A stretch of 64,000 nt of DNA from Acutalibacter sp. 1XD8-33 (GTDB lineage Bacteria; Bacillota; Clostridia; Oscillospirales; Acutalibacteraceae), in assembly GCF_003612555.1 (NCBI RefSeq), contig NZ_RAZF01000004.1:124001-188000 (forward strand). The letters run 5' to 3'. Below, in pieces: positions 51,053 to 58,449 of this stretch (position 1 is its first letter; each line of letters starts with the position of its first letter). A program made the translations under genes and the position numbers. The notes beneath the pieces were generated by a model. It saw only the letters and a program-made list of their open reading frames with translations. It did no database searches and was not told where the DNA came from.

Positions 51053-51868
51053 ATGACACAATATCTAGACGGGACCGCTCTTCAGGTCAGGGAGCCCTTT
51101 GACTTGGATTTTATAAAGAAATATGGGAAAGTTTTCCGGGTTTTTGACGGGCAGGACTCCGGTAACCTTTGTTTCGGCACAGTGAAAGCCGGACGAAAAT
51201 TCTTCGTCAAGTTTGCCGGGGCGCCTACCATGGAGTATTCCGGCCAGCCACAGGACGCGATTGCCCGGCTTAAGGCGTCTCTGCCGGTTTACCAGAATCT
51301 GCGCCACCCCTGTCTGATCCGGCTGGTGGAGGCGGAAGAGATTGGCGGCGGATTCGCCATGGTGTTCCACTGGGAGGACGGAGACTGCATGGGCAGGATG
51401 TATCCGGAAAGCCATGCCAGGTTTCTGGCTCTGCCGCAGAAAAACCGTATGGACGTCTTTTCCCGCATTCTGGGCTTTCTGGAGTCTGTGCATTCCCAGG
51501 GCTATGTTGCGATTGACTTTTACGACGGCAGCGTGATGTATGATTTTCAGAGCGGCAGGACCATTATCTGCGATGTGGATTTTTTCGCCAGAAAGCCCTT
51601 CGTCAACCATATGGGCCGTCTGTGGGGCAGTTCCCGGTTCATGTCTCCAGAAGAATTCCAGTTGGGCGCGGAAATCGATGAGGTAACCAACGTGTACACC
51701 GCCGGGGCAATGGCGTTCGCCCTGTTCAGCCATTGCAGCCGCCGGCGGGAGGACTGGCCTCTGGGAGAAGGCTTCTTTCAGCTGGCCTCCCGGGCCGTGT
51801 GTGACAGCCGGGCAGACCGCCCACAGTCTATTCGGGAACTGCGGGAATTGTGGCAGAAACAAAAATAA
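51053..51868 (+). CDS. Protein-kinase-like protein with altered catalytic motifs
   Basis: A 271-residue protein kinase fold. FGTVKAGRKFFVKFAGA supplies the Lys of the VAIK motif and NLRHPCLIRLVEAEE the C-helix/strand region. The catalytic loop, normally HRDxxxxN, reads IDFYDGSVMYD, and the DFG segment reads CDVDFFARK; MSPEEF corresponds to APE. The HRD Asp is kept as the Asp of IDFYD, while the Asn is replaced. Weak activity or a pseudokinase role is possible. ATG at 51053 after GGAAAGGAACC; it heads a series with the HD and NYN genes, each preceded by a short gap. Confidence 0.7.
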   Translation: MTQYLDGTALQVREPFDLDFIKKYGKVFRVFDGQDSGNLCFGTVKAGRKFFVKFAGAPTMEYSGQPQDAIARLKASLPVYQNLRHPCLIRLVEAEEIGGGFAMVFHWEDGDCMGRMYPESHARFLALPQKNRMDVFSRILGFLESVHSQGYVAIDFYDGSVMYDFQSGRTIICDVDFFARKPFVNHMGRLWGSSRFMSPEEFQLGAEIDEVTNVYTAGAMAFALFSHCSRRREDWPLGEGFFQLASRAVCDSRADRPQSIRELRELWQKQK

Positions 51869-51902
51869 TCCGATTATTTATTGAAAGGATGTTGACACTG
51901 AT

Positions 51903-52466
51903 ATGAGGGAAAAAGCCCTTACACTATTGAAAGAATACAATGAAAGCGAGGCCCTGGTCCGCCACGGGATGCAGGTGGAGGCCATCATGCGCCATTACGC
52001 AAAAATGGCGGGAGAAGACAATGCCCCGGAAGGCGTGGAATACTGGGGTTGCGTGGGACTCCTGCACGATGTGGACTATGAAAAATATCCGGAGGAGCAC
52101 TGCAAAAAGGCAGTGGAGATTCTGCAAAACGCCGGCTATGGCGAGGATTTCATCCACGCGGTGGTCAGCCACGGCTACGGGCTGGTTTCAGACGTGGAAC
52201 CGGAGCGGTATATGGAGAAGGTGTTATACACCATCGATGAGCTCAGCGGCCTCATCAACGCCGCAGCTATTATGCGCCCCTCCAAGTCTGTGATGGATTT
52301 GGAAGTGAAGTCAGTGAAGAAGAAATTTAAGGATAAGAAATTCGCCGCCGGGGTGGATCGCGGCGTAATCCTGGACGGATGCGCGCGTCTGGGGGCGGAG
52401 CTGGACCAGGTGATCGAACAGTGCATTCTAGGGATGCGGGAAAACCATGAGGAAATCGGACTGTAA
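51903..52466 (+). CDS. HD-domain hydrolase
   Basis: A 187-residue HD-fold phosphohydrolase: VRHGMQVEAIMRHYA (first His), GLLHDVDYEKYPEEHCKKAV (His-Asp pair at about 53-54) and VVSHGYGLVSDVEPERYMEK (further His/Asp). The C-terminal helices (SVMDLEVKSVKKKFKDKKFA) are typical of the short HDIG-like group in Firmicutes. These bind divalent metal and hydrolyse nucleotides or phosphoesters; the substrate is unknown. The ATG follows GAAAGGATG by 13 bases. It is 12 bases upstream of the NYN gene. Confidence 0.85.
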   Translation: MREKALTLLKEYNESEALVRHGMQVEAIMRHYAKMAGEDNAPEGVEYWGCVGLLHDVDYEKYPEEHCKKAVEILQNAGYGEDFIHAVVSHGYGLVSDVEPERYMEKVLYTIDELSGLINAAAIMRPSKSVMDLEVKSVKKKFKDKKFAAGVDRGVILDGCARLGAELDQVIEQCILGMRENHEEIGL

Positions 52467-52478
52467 GGAGGTTACAAT

Positions 52479-53309
52479 ATGCCCAGCGACAGCCGGTTCG
52501 CCGTGCTCATCGACGCGGATAATGTGTCCGTGCGGTACATCAAGCTCATTTTGGACGAGATTTCCAAGGACGGGATCGCCACCTACAAGCGCATTTATGG
52601 CGACTGGACCAACCCCGCCCTGATCTCCTGGAAATCCGCCCTTTTGGATAACTCGGTGATCCCTATCCAACAGTATAGCTATACTACTGGGAAGAATTCC
52701 ACCGACTCCGCCATGATTATCGACGCCATGGACATCCTCTATTCCGGCCAGGTGGAGGGCTTCTGCCTGGTATCTTCAGACAGCGACTTCACCCGGCTGG
52801 CGGCCCGGCTGCGGGAGTCCGGCATGACGGTGGTGGGCATGGGGGAGAGCAAAACCCCCAACTCTTTCATCGCCGCCTGCAATAAATTCAAATATTTGGA
52901 CATCCTTTCCGCCGCAGACGAGGACGACCCGGAAGAGCCTGTCAAGCTGGAACCGGGGCGGAAGCCCGCTCTCCAGAAAGAGAAAAAGCCCGCTCCCCGG
53001 AAAGCCGCCAAGGCCGCGCCAAAGTCCCGGGAGGACCCAAAGCCCGATGCCCAGGAGGAGCCCAAAACCAGCCTGCGCACCATCCGTAAAGCTCTGCGCA
53101 CCATTGTGCGAGAGAATTCCGATGAGGACAATTGGATTTTCATCGGCAAGGTGGGGAATATCCTGGGCAAACGCTATCCGGACTTTGACGTGCGGAATTT
53201 CGGCTTTTCCAAGCTCACGCCTTTTTTGGATTCCCTGGACCTCTTTGAAATCAAATCCGAACGTAAGGACAACAACAGCTCCCCGCAGATGTATGTGCGG
53301 CTGAAATAG
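52479..53309 (+). CDS. NYN domain nuclease with C-terminal OST-HTH/LOTUS domain
   Basis: A 276-residue protein. The NYN (PIN-like) domain fills residues 1-145: FAVLIDADNVSVRYIKLIL (first Asp pair), NSTDSAMIIDAMDILY and CLVSSDSDFTRLAARLRESG (the acidic metal site). A Lys/Pro/Ala-rich linker (about 150-200) leads to an OST-HTH/LOTUS RNA-binding domain (LRTIVRENSDEDNWIFIGKV, FDVRNFGFSKLTPFLDSL). The pair suggests an RNA-processing or RNA-degrading enzyme, similar to LabA/DUF88 proteins. The ATG follows AAGGAGG. It forms an operon with the HD protein. Confidence 0.88.
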   Translation: MPSDSRFAVLIDADNVSVRYIKLILDEISKDGIATYKRIYGDWTNPALISWKSALLDNSVIPIQQYSYTTGKNSTDSAMIIDAMDILYSGQVEGFCLVSSDSDFTRLAARLRESGMTVVGMGESKTPNSFIAACNKFKYLDILSAADEDDPEEPVKLEPGRKPALQKEKKPAPRKAAKAAPKSREDPKPDAQEEPKTSLRTIRKALRTIVRENSDEDNWIFIGKVGNILGKRYPDFDVRNFGFSKLTPFLDSLDLFEIKSERKDNNSSPQMYVRLK

Positions 53310-53421
53310 TCAGTCCCTGCGCGGCAGGATTCCGCAGGGGCTCAGCGGGGACGGCGCTCTCCGTCCTTGGCCAATCTGGGAGGTTTTTTCCGGATAACGG
53401 CCTGTTTTGACCGGGAATCTG

Positions 53422-53450
53422 TTGACAAGGATTGCCAAATTTGATAATAT
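53422..53450 (+). promoter_or_regulatory. Sigma-A promoter of the sugar isomerase gene
   Basis: Perfect TTGACA (53422-53427), 17-base spacer, TAATAT (53445-53450), 33 bases before the ATG at 53483. Confidence 0.8.
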
Positions 53451-53482
53451 AATAGTACAATATTACCAGGAGGTCGATTCCC

Positions 53483-54370
53483 ATGAAAGTCAATATCGGT
53501 ACATACTCCTTTGGCGGCGTGGCCAGTTATCTCGGCCTGGGCCCCACCCTGCTGGAAAAATTCAAAACCATCAAATCCCTGGGCTTCACCGGCGTGGAGC
53601 TGTTGCCTGTAGACCTGGACAACGATGTGGAGGACATTAAAAAGTGGGCGGCGGAAACCGGGCTGGAGATTGTATCTGTTCATGCCGAGCCCACCGAGGA
53701 GATCGTGAAAAAGATGGCGGCCCTGGGCGGCAAGGCCGTTATCTGGGCCAGCACCAACTTCTGCAATGAGGAAGAGGCCATTGAGGTGGCCCACAAGCTG
53801 GACGCTATGGCCGAAATGGCGGAGCCCTATGGCATTAAAATCGGCTACCACAACCACAGCAAGGAGTTCTATGTGGACAACGGCCTGCCCTTGTTGGAGC
53901 ATCTGGCCAACCATTCCAGCAAGTGTTATTTCCAGCTGGACTGCGGCTGGACCATGAACGCCGGCACCTACCCGCCCTCGTTCATCCGCCGCTATAAGGA
54001 CCGGATCGTGGCCATTCATGTAAAGGAGAACTGCCGGGTGCAGGGCCCTGGACCTAAGCCCGTTTCCGCCCATGCCGAGGGCAACCATGAGAGTCCCTTT
54101 GCCCATGTGGGAGAAATGTCCCTGGAAGAGCGCCAGAAGATGCTGGACAGCTTGAACGCCAGAAACCAGAGTCCCGAGGGGAAAAAGCGGTTTGAGGTCC
54201 AGTGCAAGCTGGGCGCGCCGGAATCCAACATTGATTGGCAGGAAATCAAGAACGCCCTGGACGAGCAGAGCTTTGAAGCCTTCTGGGTGGTAGAGCGGGA
54301 AGGCTTCTACGACGAACATGACAAGTGCATTGCAGAGGACTGCCAGTGGATCAAGGAAAACATTAAATAA
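53483..54370 (+). CDS. Sugar phosphate isomerase/epimerase family protein
   Basis: A 295-residue TIM-barrel protein of the xylose-isomerase-like (AP_endonuc_2) superfamily: LGFTGVELLPVDLDNDVEDI, IVSVHAEPTEEIVKKM, IKIGYHNHSKEFYVDNGLPL (HNH metal site), FQLDCGWTMNAGTYPPSFI and RIVAIHVKENCR with FWVVEREGFYDEHD. These Glu/Asp/His positions bind a divalent metal. IolE/IolI-like enzymes and hexulose epimerases share the fold; the substrate cannot be told. The ATG follows CAGGAGG. Single gene with its own promoter. Confidence 0.85.
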   Translation: MKVNIGTYSFGGVASYLGLGPTLLEKFKTIKSLGFTGVELLPVDLDNDVEDIKKWAAETGLEIVSVHAEPTEEIVKKMAALGGKAVIWASTNFCNEEEAIEVAHKLDAMAEMAEPYGIKIGYHNHSKEFYVDNGLPLLEHLANHSSKCYFQLDCGWTMNAGTYPPSFIRRYKDRIVAIHVKENCRVQGPGPKPVSAHAEGNHESPFAHVGEMSLEERQKMLDSLNARNQSPEGKKRFEVQCKLGAPESNIDWQEIKNALDEQSFEAFWVVEREGFYDEHDKCIAEDCQWIKENIK

Positions 54371-54508
54371 GGCAGGACTTCCTTTTCAAAAGATCCTCAC
54401 ACAGAAAATCATCAAAGACGCGCGGACACACGTAAAGCCGCCAGATGATAAAGGCCAGCACGGTGGAATGCCGCGCCGGCCTTCTCTATGTCCAGGGGTC
54501 TCCGGGAA

Positions 54509-54611
54509 TATAGCAAACGCACTTAAAAATCGGTATATACCTGTTTTTAAGCTGGACGGCTCTGCCGCCTGGTTCAAAAGAATCTTTTGAAGTTAATTAA
54601 CTATAACTATA
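54509..54611 (+). mobile_element. MITE-like element, second copy (diverged right end)
   Basis: Left end TATAGCAAACGCACTTAAAA and AATCGGTATATAC match the element at 2336-2442 almost base for base, followed by TTTTTAAGCTGG and a GCCGCCTGG stretch. The right half keeps a CAAAAGA/TCTTTTG hairpin but ends TTAATTAACTATA and has lost the TGCG. It lies 58 bases upstream of the asparaginase start, where it may influence the promoter. Confidence 0.75.
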
Positions 54612-54668
54612 CCGCCTGACTTTATCAAACAAAATCGCAGTTCATCCATTCTTTTGGGAGGAGTTTTC

Positions 54669-55646
54669 ATGAAACGCATCCTGCTCATCGCCACCGGCGG
54701 CACCATTGCCTGCGCTAAAACAGAAGGAGGGCTGGCTCCGGCTTTGTCCCCGGAGGAGCTTCTGGCCCGTGTCCCAGACGCCCAGTCTCTGTGCCATACC
54801 GAGGCTGTCCAGCCTTTCAATCTGGACAGCACGAATATTTCCCCCCGGCACTGGCTTTTGCTGGCTCAGGTCATAGAGAAGCATTACCTTGACTTCGACG
54901 GCTTTGTCATCTGCCACGGCACGGACACGCTGGCCTATACCGCCGCAGCCCTGTCGTATCTGATTCAGCACACCCGCAAGCCCATTGTGCTCACCGGCGC
55001 CCAGAAGCCCATTGACCAAGAGGATACCGATGCCCGGCAGAATCTGCTGGACAGCCTGCGCTATGCCTGTTCTGGGGACAGCGGCGTATGCATTCTCTTT
55101 GGCGGGCATGTGATTGCCGGAACCCGGGCCCGTAAAACCCGGACCAAAAGCTATAACGCGTTTTCCAGCATCAATTTCCCTGACCTGGCCGAAGTTCGGG
55201 ACCATAGAGTGGCACGGTTTATTCCCTGCCCCCAGACAGGTTCTCCTTCTTTCTTCCACCGGCTGGACACCGATGTGGCCCTGCTCAAGCTCGTTCCCGG
55301 CCTGCCCGCTGAAGCCTTTGCCGCCATAGGCCGGCTGTGTGACGGCCTTGTGATTGAAAGCTACGGCGTAGGGGGAATTCCGGACCTCTATCTGGAGCAG
55401 CTGGACACTCTGGCCCAGGCCGGAAAGACCATCGTGCTGGCGACCCAGGTTCCCCAGGAGGGCAGCGATATCTCCGTATACCAGGTGGGCCACCGGGTGA
55501 AAGAGCGGTATCATCTTCTGGAGCCTTACGACATGACTTTGGAGGCCACTGTCACCAAGCTCATGTGGGTGCTGGGCCAGTCCCAGAACCCTGAGGAAAT
55601 CCGCCGCCTGTTCTATTCTCCAGTGAATTTTGACCTGATCTTCTAA
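54669..55646 (+). CDS. ansA: L-asparaginase, type I (cytoplasmic)
   Basis: A 325-residue asparaginase: LLIATGGTIACAKTEGGLAP (nucleophilic Thr12), FVICHGTDTLAYTAAALSYL (second catalytic Thr-Asp-Lys set, about 80-95), PIVLTGAQKPIDQEDTDARQ and IVLATQVPQEGSDISVY. It has no signal peptide, and the length fits the type I class. It hydrolyses asparagine to aspartate and ammonia. ATG at 54669 stands after GGGAGGAG; the frame is open five codons earlier. No ansB or transporter is adjacent. Confidence 0.9.
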   Translation: MKRILLIATGGTIACAKTEGGLAPALSPEELLARVPDAQSLCHTEAVQPFNLDSTNISPRHWLLLAQVIEKHYLDFDGFVICHGTDTLAYTAAALSYLIQHTRKPIVLTGAQKPIDQEDTDARQNLLDSLRYACSGDSGVCILFGGHVIAGTRARKTRTKSYNAFSSINFPDLAEVRDHRVARFIPCPQTGSPSFFHRLDTDVALLKLVPGLPAEAFAAIGRLCDGLVIESYGVGGIPDLYLEQLDTLAQAGKTIVLATQVPQEGSDISVYQVGHRVKERYHLLEPYDMTLEATVTKLMWVLGQSQNPEEIRRLFYSPVNFDLIF

Positions 55647-55911
55647 TTTCCTTTTGGAGTACAGGCAGTAAATCATAAACGCCTTCATACAATTGAAACA
55701 ATATTGCCGGATTCGGGTTTGCTTTCAAAACGCGGGAAGGGATGCGGCCGCATCCAGAGACAGAGGCTTTCCATGCGAAACCCGCCTGTTGCCAGGATAA
55801 CCGATCCTGTTCTCTCTTTTTAAAGCAATCCCCGGTATTCTGCTATCTATAGCCGGAATTTCCAAGAGCAAGGCTGTGGATACAGGTTCCAAGTATGAAG
55901 GAGGGAATGCT
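55647..55911. other. Gap upstream of sigK fragment
   Basis: 265 bases without a gene. It should hold the promoter of the sigma-K gene, which in other spore formers uses sigma-E; I could not identify a convincing sigma-E -35/-10 pair. Confidence 0.4.
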
Positions 55912-56259
55912 ATGTTCTTCTTGCACCTGCTGGATGTCTTTTCCCATATGATCTACCTGATGCTTCACGTTACCGGAGGAAACAGTTTTCCTAAAGCCCT
56001 CTCCTCTGCCCAAGAAAAGAGATGCCTGATGGAAATGTCCCAGGGCAGCGCCGCCGCCCGCCAGGATCTCATTGAACACAATCTCCGCCTGGTAGCTCAT
56101 ATCGTGAAGAAATATTATGTCAGCGGCAACGACCAGGAAGATCTGATTTCCATCGGCACCATTGGGCTGATCAAAGCCGTTGATACTTTCGATGCGAGCA
56201 AGGGAATCCGTCTTTCCAGTTACGCTTCCAAATGTATTGAAAATGGTATTATCACATGA
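55912..56259 (+). CDS. sigK: Pro-sigma-K, N-terminal half (SpoIVCB-like)
   Basis: A 115-residue product after GAAGGAGGG. A hydrophobic pro-sequence of about 24 residues (FFLHLLDVFSHMIYLMLHV) is followed by SFPKALSSAQEKRCLMEMSQ, AARQDLIEHNLRLVAHIVKK, DQEDLISIGTIGLIKAVDTF and IRLSSYASKCIEN, sigma-70 region 2. It then ends as GIIT and stop. In Bacillus subtilis and several Clostridia the skin element interrupts sigK exactly at CIEN. Regions 3 and 4 are missing here, and mobile-element genes follow. Intact sigma-K would drive late mother-cell genes, after SpoIVFB removes the pro-sequence. The C-terminal half would lie beyond the right edge. Confidence 0.85.
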   Translation: MFFLHLLDVFSHMIYLMLHVTGGNSFPKALSSAQEKRCLMEMSQGSAAARQDLIEHNLRLVAHIVKKYYVSGNDQEDLISIGTIGLIKAVDTFDASKGIRLSSYASKCIENGIIT

Positions 56260-56818
56260 CTTCCGCTTGGCAGGCAAGAGTGTCCCTGGGGAATGGGCTG
56301 TATTTGATGGGCAGGGATGGGAGGCTTGCGCCGCTGTATGTGCTCTCTTTCCGGCTGGGAAAGGTGCGGAAGGCTTCAGAGGCTCAACGGTATTCCTGCA
56401 AGTACGAGGATCTGCACACAGTCCCGGAGCGGTTGCGCTGGTGCCGGTACCGGCTGGGGCTGATGCAGAAAGAGGTGGCCCAGCAGCTCGGGATTCCCCT
56501 GAGTCAATATGAGGAAATGGAGCGGGGGTCTTGCCAGGAGTATCCCGCTCAGGCGATGGACAAGCTGGCAGAGTTGTATGGGGTGCCGGTTGAAGACTTG
56601 CTGGACGAGTACAGCCGGTTCCTTTATGACGGGCCAGGTGACCGGATACGGCGCGCTCGGGAGAGATTAGGGCTGAGCCGGAAAGCATTTGCCAAGCTGG
56701 TAGGTACTGGGGGAAAATGCGCGATTGGGAGATGGGACGGAAAAAGGTCAGTAAAAAGAGCTGGGAGAAGCTAAAAGAGTATCTTTCCCCTTTCTATTCC
56801 GAGCGTGATGTGCTATAA
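56256..56818 (+). pseudogene. XRE-type regulator, frameshifted near the C-terminus
   Basis: Overlaps the sigK stop by 4 bases. It contains two XRE-like HTH domains: LRWCRYRLGLMQKEVAQQLG with PLSQYEEMERG, and IRRARERLGLSRKAFAKLVG. In the first frame it ends at 56774, but family-like sequence continues one frame over from about 56720 (DWEMGRKKVSKKSWEKLKEY) to 56818. The first 50 residues are of uncertain origin and may be read-in from the sigK junction. It lies 36 bases upstream of a zeta-like kinase and could have been its antitoxin or regulator. Confidence 0.65.
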
Positions 56819-56853
56819 TTTTAGATAATGAAGCACAAACGGGGGTACACATC

Positions 56854-57411
56854 GTGAAACTATACACCATTATCGGCGGCGTGAATGGCTGTGGCAAGTC
56901 CAGCCTTACCGGCGCGCTGAAAGCGGAGCGTGACGACCTGGGCATCATCATCGACCCGGACAAGCTGTCGGCCAAGTTGGGCGGCTATGGGGCAGGCGGC
57001 AGGGCGGCGGTCGAGAAGATAAACGAGTGCCTTGAGAAGGGTCTGAACTTTACTCAAGAGACTACCCTTGCCGGAGCGCGGACGGAGCGCACTATCCGGC
57101 GGGCTAAGGAGCTGGGCTATACCATCCGGCTCTACTATATCGGCCTGGACAGCCTTGAGGAAAGCCTTTCGCGCATTGAGAACCGTGTCAGGAAGGGCGG
57201 GCACAATATCCCCCAGCGGGACGTGGAGCGGCGGTATGCAGGGCGGTTCGATGCTCTTGTGAAGGTGCTGCCCTACTGTGACGAGGCCCGGTTCTTTGAC
57301 AATGGCAACGGCTTTGTGGAGGTGGCGCGGTATGAGAACGGGGAACTGCTGGCTATCAACCCAGCTCCTCCTAAATGGCTCACAGAGCTCATGGGCATTT
57401 TGTCCGTTTGA
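56854..57411 (+). CDS. Zeta-toxin-like P-loop kinase
   Basis: A 185-residue AAA_33/zeta family protein. Walker A GGVNGCGKSSL is at residues 8-18, with IIIDPDKLSAKLGG, LNFTQETTLAGARTERTIRR (substrate-binding Glu) and YIGLDSLEESLSRIENRVRK with HNIPQRDVERRY, the zeta-type Arg motifs. Zeta toxins phosphorylate UDP-N-acetylglucosamine and block wall synthesis; many chromosomal relatives have not been shown to be toxic. GTG start; a TATAAT at 56814-56819 lies 35 bases upstream. No epsilon antitoxin is seen; the XRE gene upstream is the only candidate partner. Confidence 0.8.
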   Translation: MKLYTIIGGVNGCGKSSLTGALKAERDDLGIIIDPDKLSAKLGGYGAGGRAAVEKINECLEKGLNFTQETTLAGARTERTIRRAKELGYTIRLYYIGLDSLEESLSRIENRVRKGGHNIPQRDVERRYAGRFDALVKVLPYCDEARFFDNGNGFVEVARYENGELLAINPAPPKWLTELMGILSV

Positions 57412-57517
57412 TTTGCACAATATGAAAGTCCCGGAGAGAATCAAAACCTCCGGGACTGTTTTTATTTATATATTTTTTAACAACATAGTTTGTTGGTTTT
57501 TTCCTTTTTGGTATAGG

Positions 57518-57754
57518 TCAACGACCTATTTCACTTTGTTCTTTTGAAATTTGCCGTTCTGTTTTTGCAGTATTAGCTACAGCTTGCATCATCGCGATTT
57601 TTTCTTTGACAGAGCTTCTCGCACTGCTGATTTTATGTATCACTGCCTCCGCATGGGCCTGGGCTACACGCAGGGACAACTGGCGCATTCCTTCCTCGGT
57701 CTTGGGGTAGTGCATGACGAGCTTGATGGGCTGGCTTTTGGGCAAAGGCGGCAC
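57518..57754 (-). CDS. Small mobile-element protein
   Basis: A 78-residue protein (PIKLVMHYPKTEEGMRQLSL, AQAHAEAVIHKISSARSSVK) of a type I associate with mobilisation regions of Clostridia integrative elements; the function is unknown. The GTG start is only a few bases from GGAG, so the exact start is uncertain. It lies downstream of MobC on the same strand, where a relaxase gene would be expected. Confidence 0.55.
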   Translation of the reverse strand: MPPLPKSQPIKLVMHYPKTEEGMRQLSLRVAQAHAEAVIHKISSARSSVKEKIAMMQAVANTAKTERQISKEQSEIGR

Positions 57755-57817
57755 CTCCGTTTCAGCTACTCATATGTCTGGTGGCTTGTACAATATGCTT
57801 GCTAACGGTGGCAAATC

Positions 57818-58171
57818 CTAACTTTCTTCCTCAAAGTCAACCTTATCCACTTGCCCGATAACAGCCCGCTCAATCCGCTGTAAGGCATCCCGCAGATGCA
57901 TTACCTCTTCATAGTACCGCTCCTCGTCAACCAGCCCGGTAGCGTTCGCCATGAACGCAATCTGGTTCATGTTGCCGCCAATCTCTTTTAGCTCCCGGGT
58001 CATACCAAAGTAATCAGCGGGCGGAGCCTCACGGGGGTTGTAGTCGTGAATCAAGAGTCGAATATAGCCTGACCTTGTCAGCCCACATTTGCGAGCTTTG
58101 CGGGTAAGCCGCTTGTAGTCCTGCTCGGTCATCCTCATGTCAAACTTCTTTTGATTGCCTATAAAAATCAT
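57818..58171 (-). CDS. mobC: MobC-like relaxosome accessory protein
   Basis: A 117-residue protein: RMTEQDYKRLTRKARKCGLT with SGYIRLLIHDYNPREAP, a ribbon-helix-helix start, then KEIGGNMNQIAFMANATGLV and YYEEVMHLRDALQRIERAVI, the MobC core (GNNLNQIA-type). MobC helps the relaxase open DNA at oriT. No relaxase gene follows, so the mobilisation unit is incomplete. ATG at 58171 is used; MRMTEQ at 58138 is an alternative start. Confidence 0.85.
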   Translation of the reverse strand: MIFIGNQKKFDMRMTEQDYKRLTRKARKCGLTRSGYIRLLIHDYNPREAPPADYFGMTRELKEIGGNMNQIAFMANATGLVDEERYYEEVMHLRDALQRIERAVIGQVDKVDFEEES

Positions 58172-58449
58172 CCTTTCTATTATGTTATAACTCTAAAAAT
58201 CGGGGTTACAGGGTTCTCCCTGTCCAAGCTGCATTGTCCGCACACGTGTCCGCACGGGTGTCTGGACAAATGCGATGCTGGCTCGTTCCGAAACCTCGAA
58301 AACTCTCGTTTTCAAAACTCTGGCCCCTACGGGGCCATTTCTACCGCCAAGGCTCTTGCGTGTTCCAGGTGTTCCAGCGAAATATAGGGGTAAAAATATT
58401 TGCTTTCGCGTGGGAGGGTATGTTTTTGCCTGGAACACTCGGAACACCG
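58172..58449. other. Gap with GTGTTCC inverted repeats
   Basis: Between MobC and the primase remnant. GTGTTCCAGGTGTTCCAG (about 58360-58378) and CTGGAACACTCGGAACAC (about 58431-58448) form a long inverted repeat of doubled GTGTTCC units. Its position beside mobC is suitable for an oriT or operator. No gene is seen. Confidence 0.45.
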
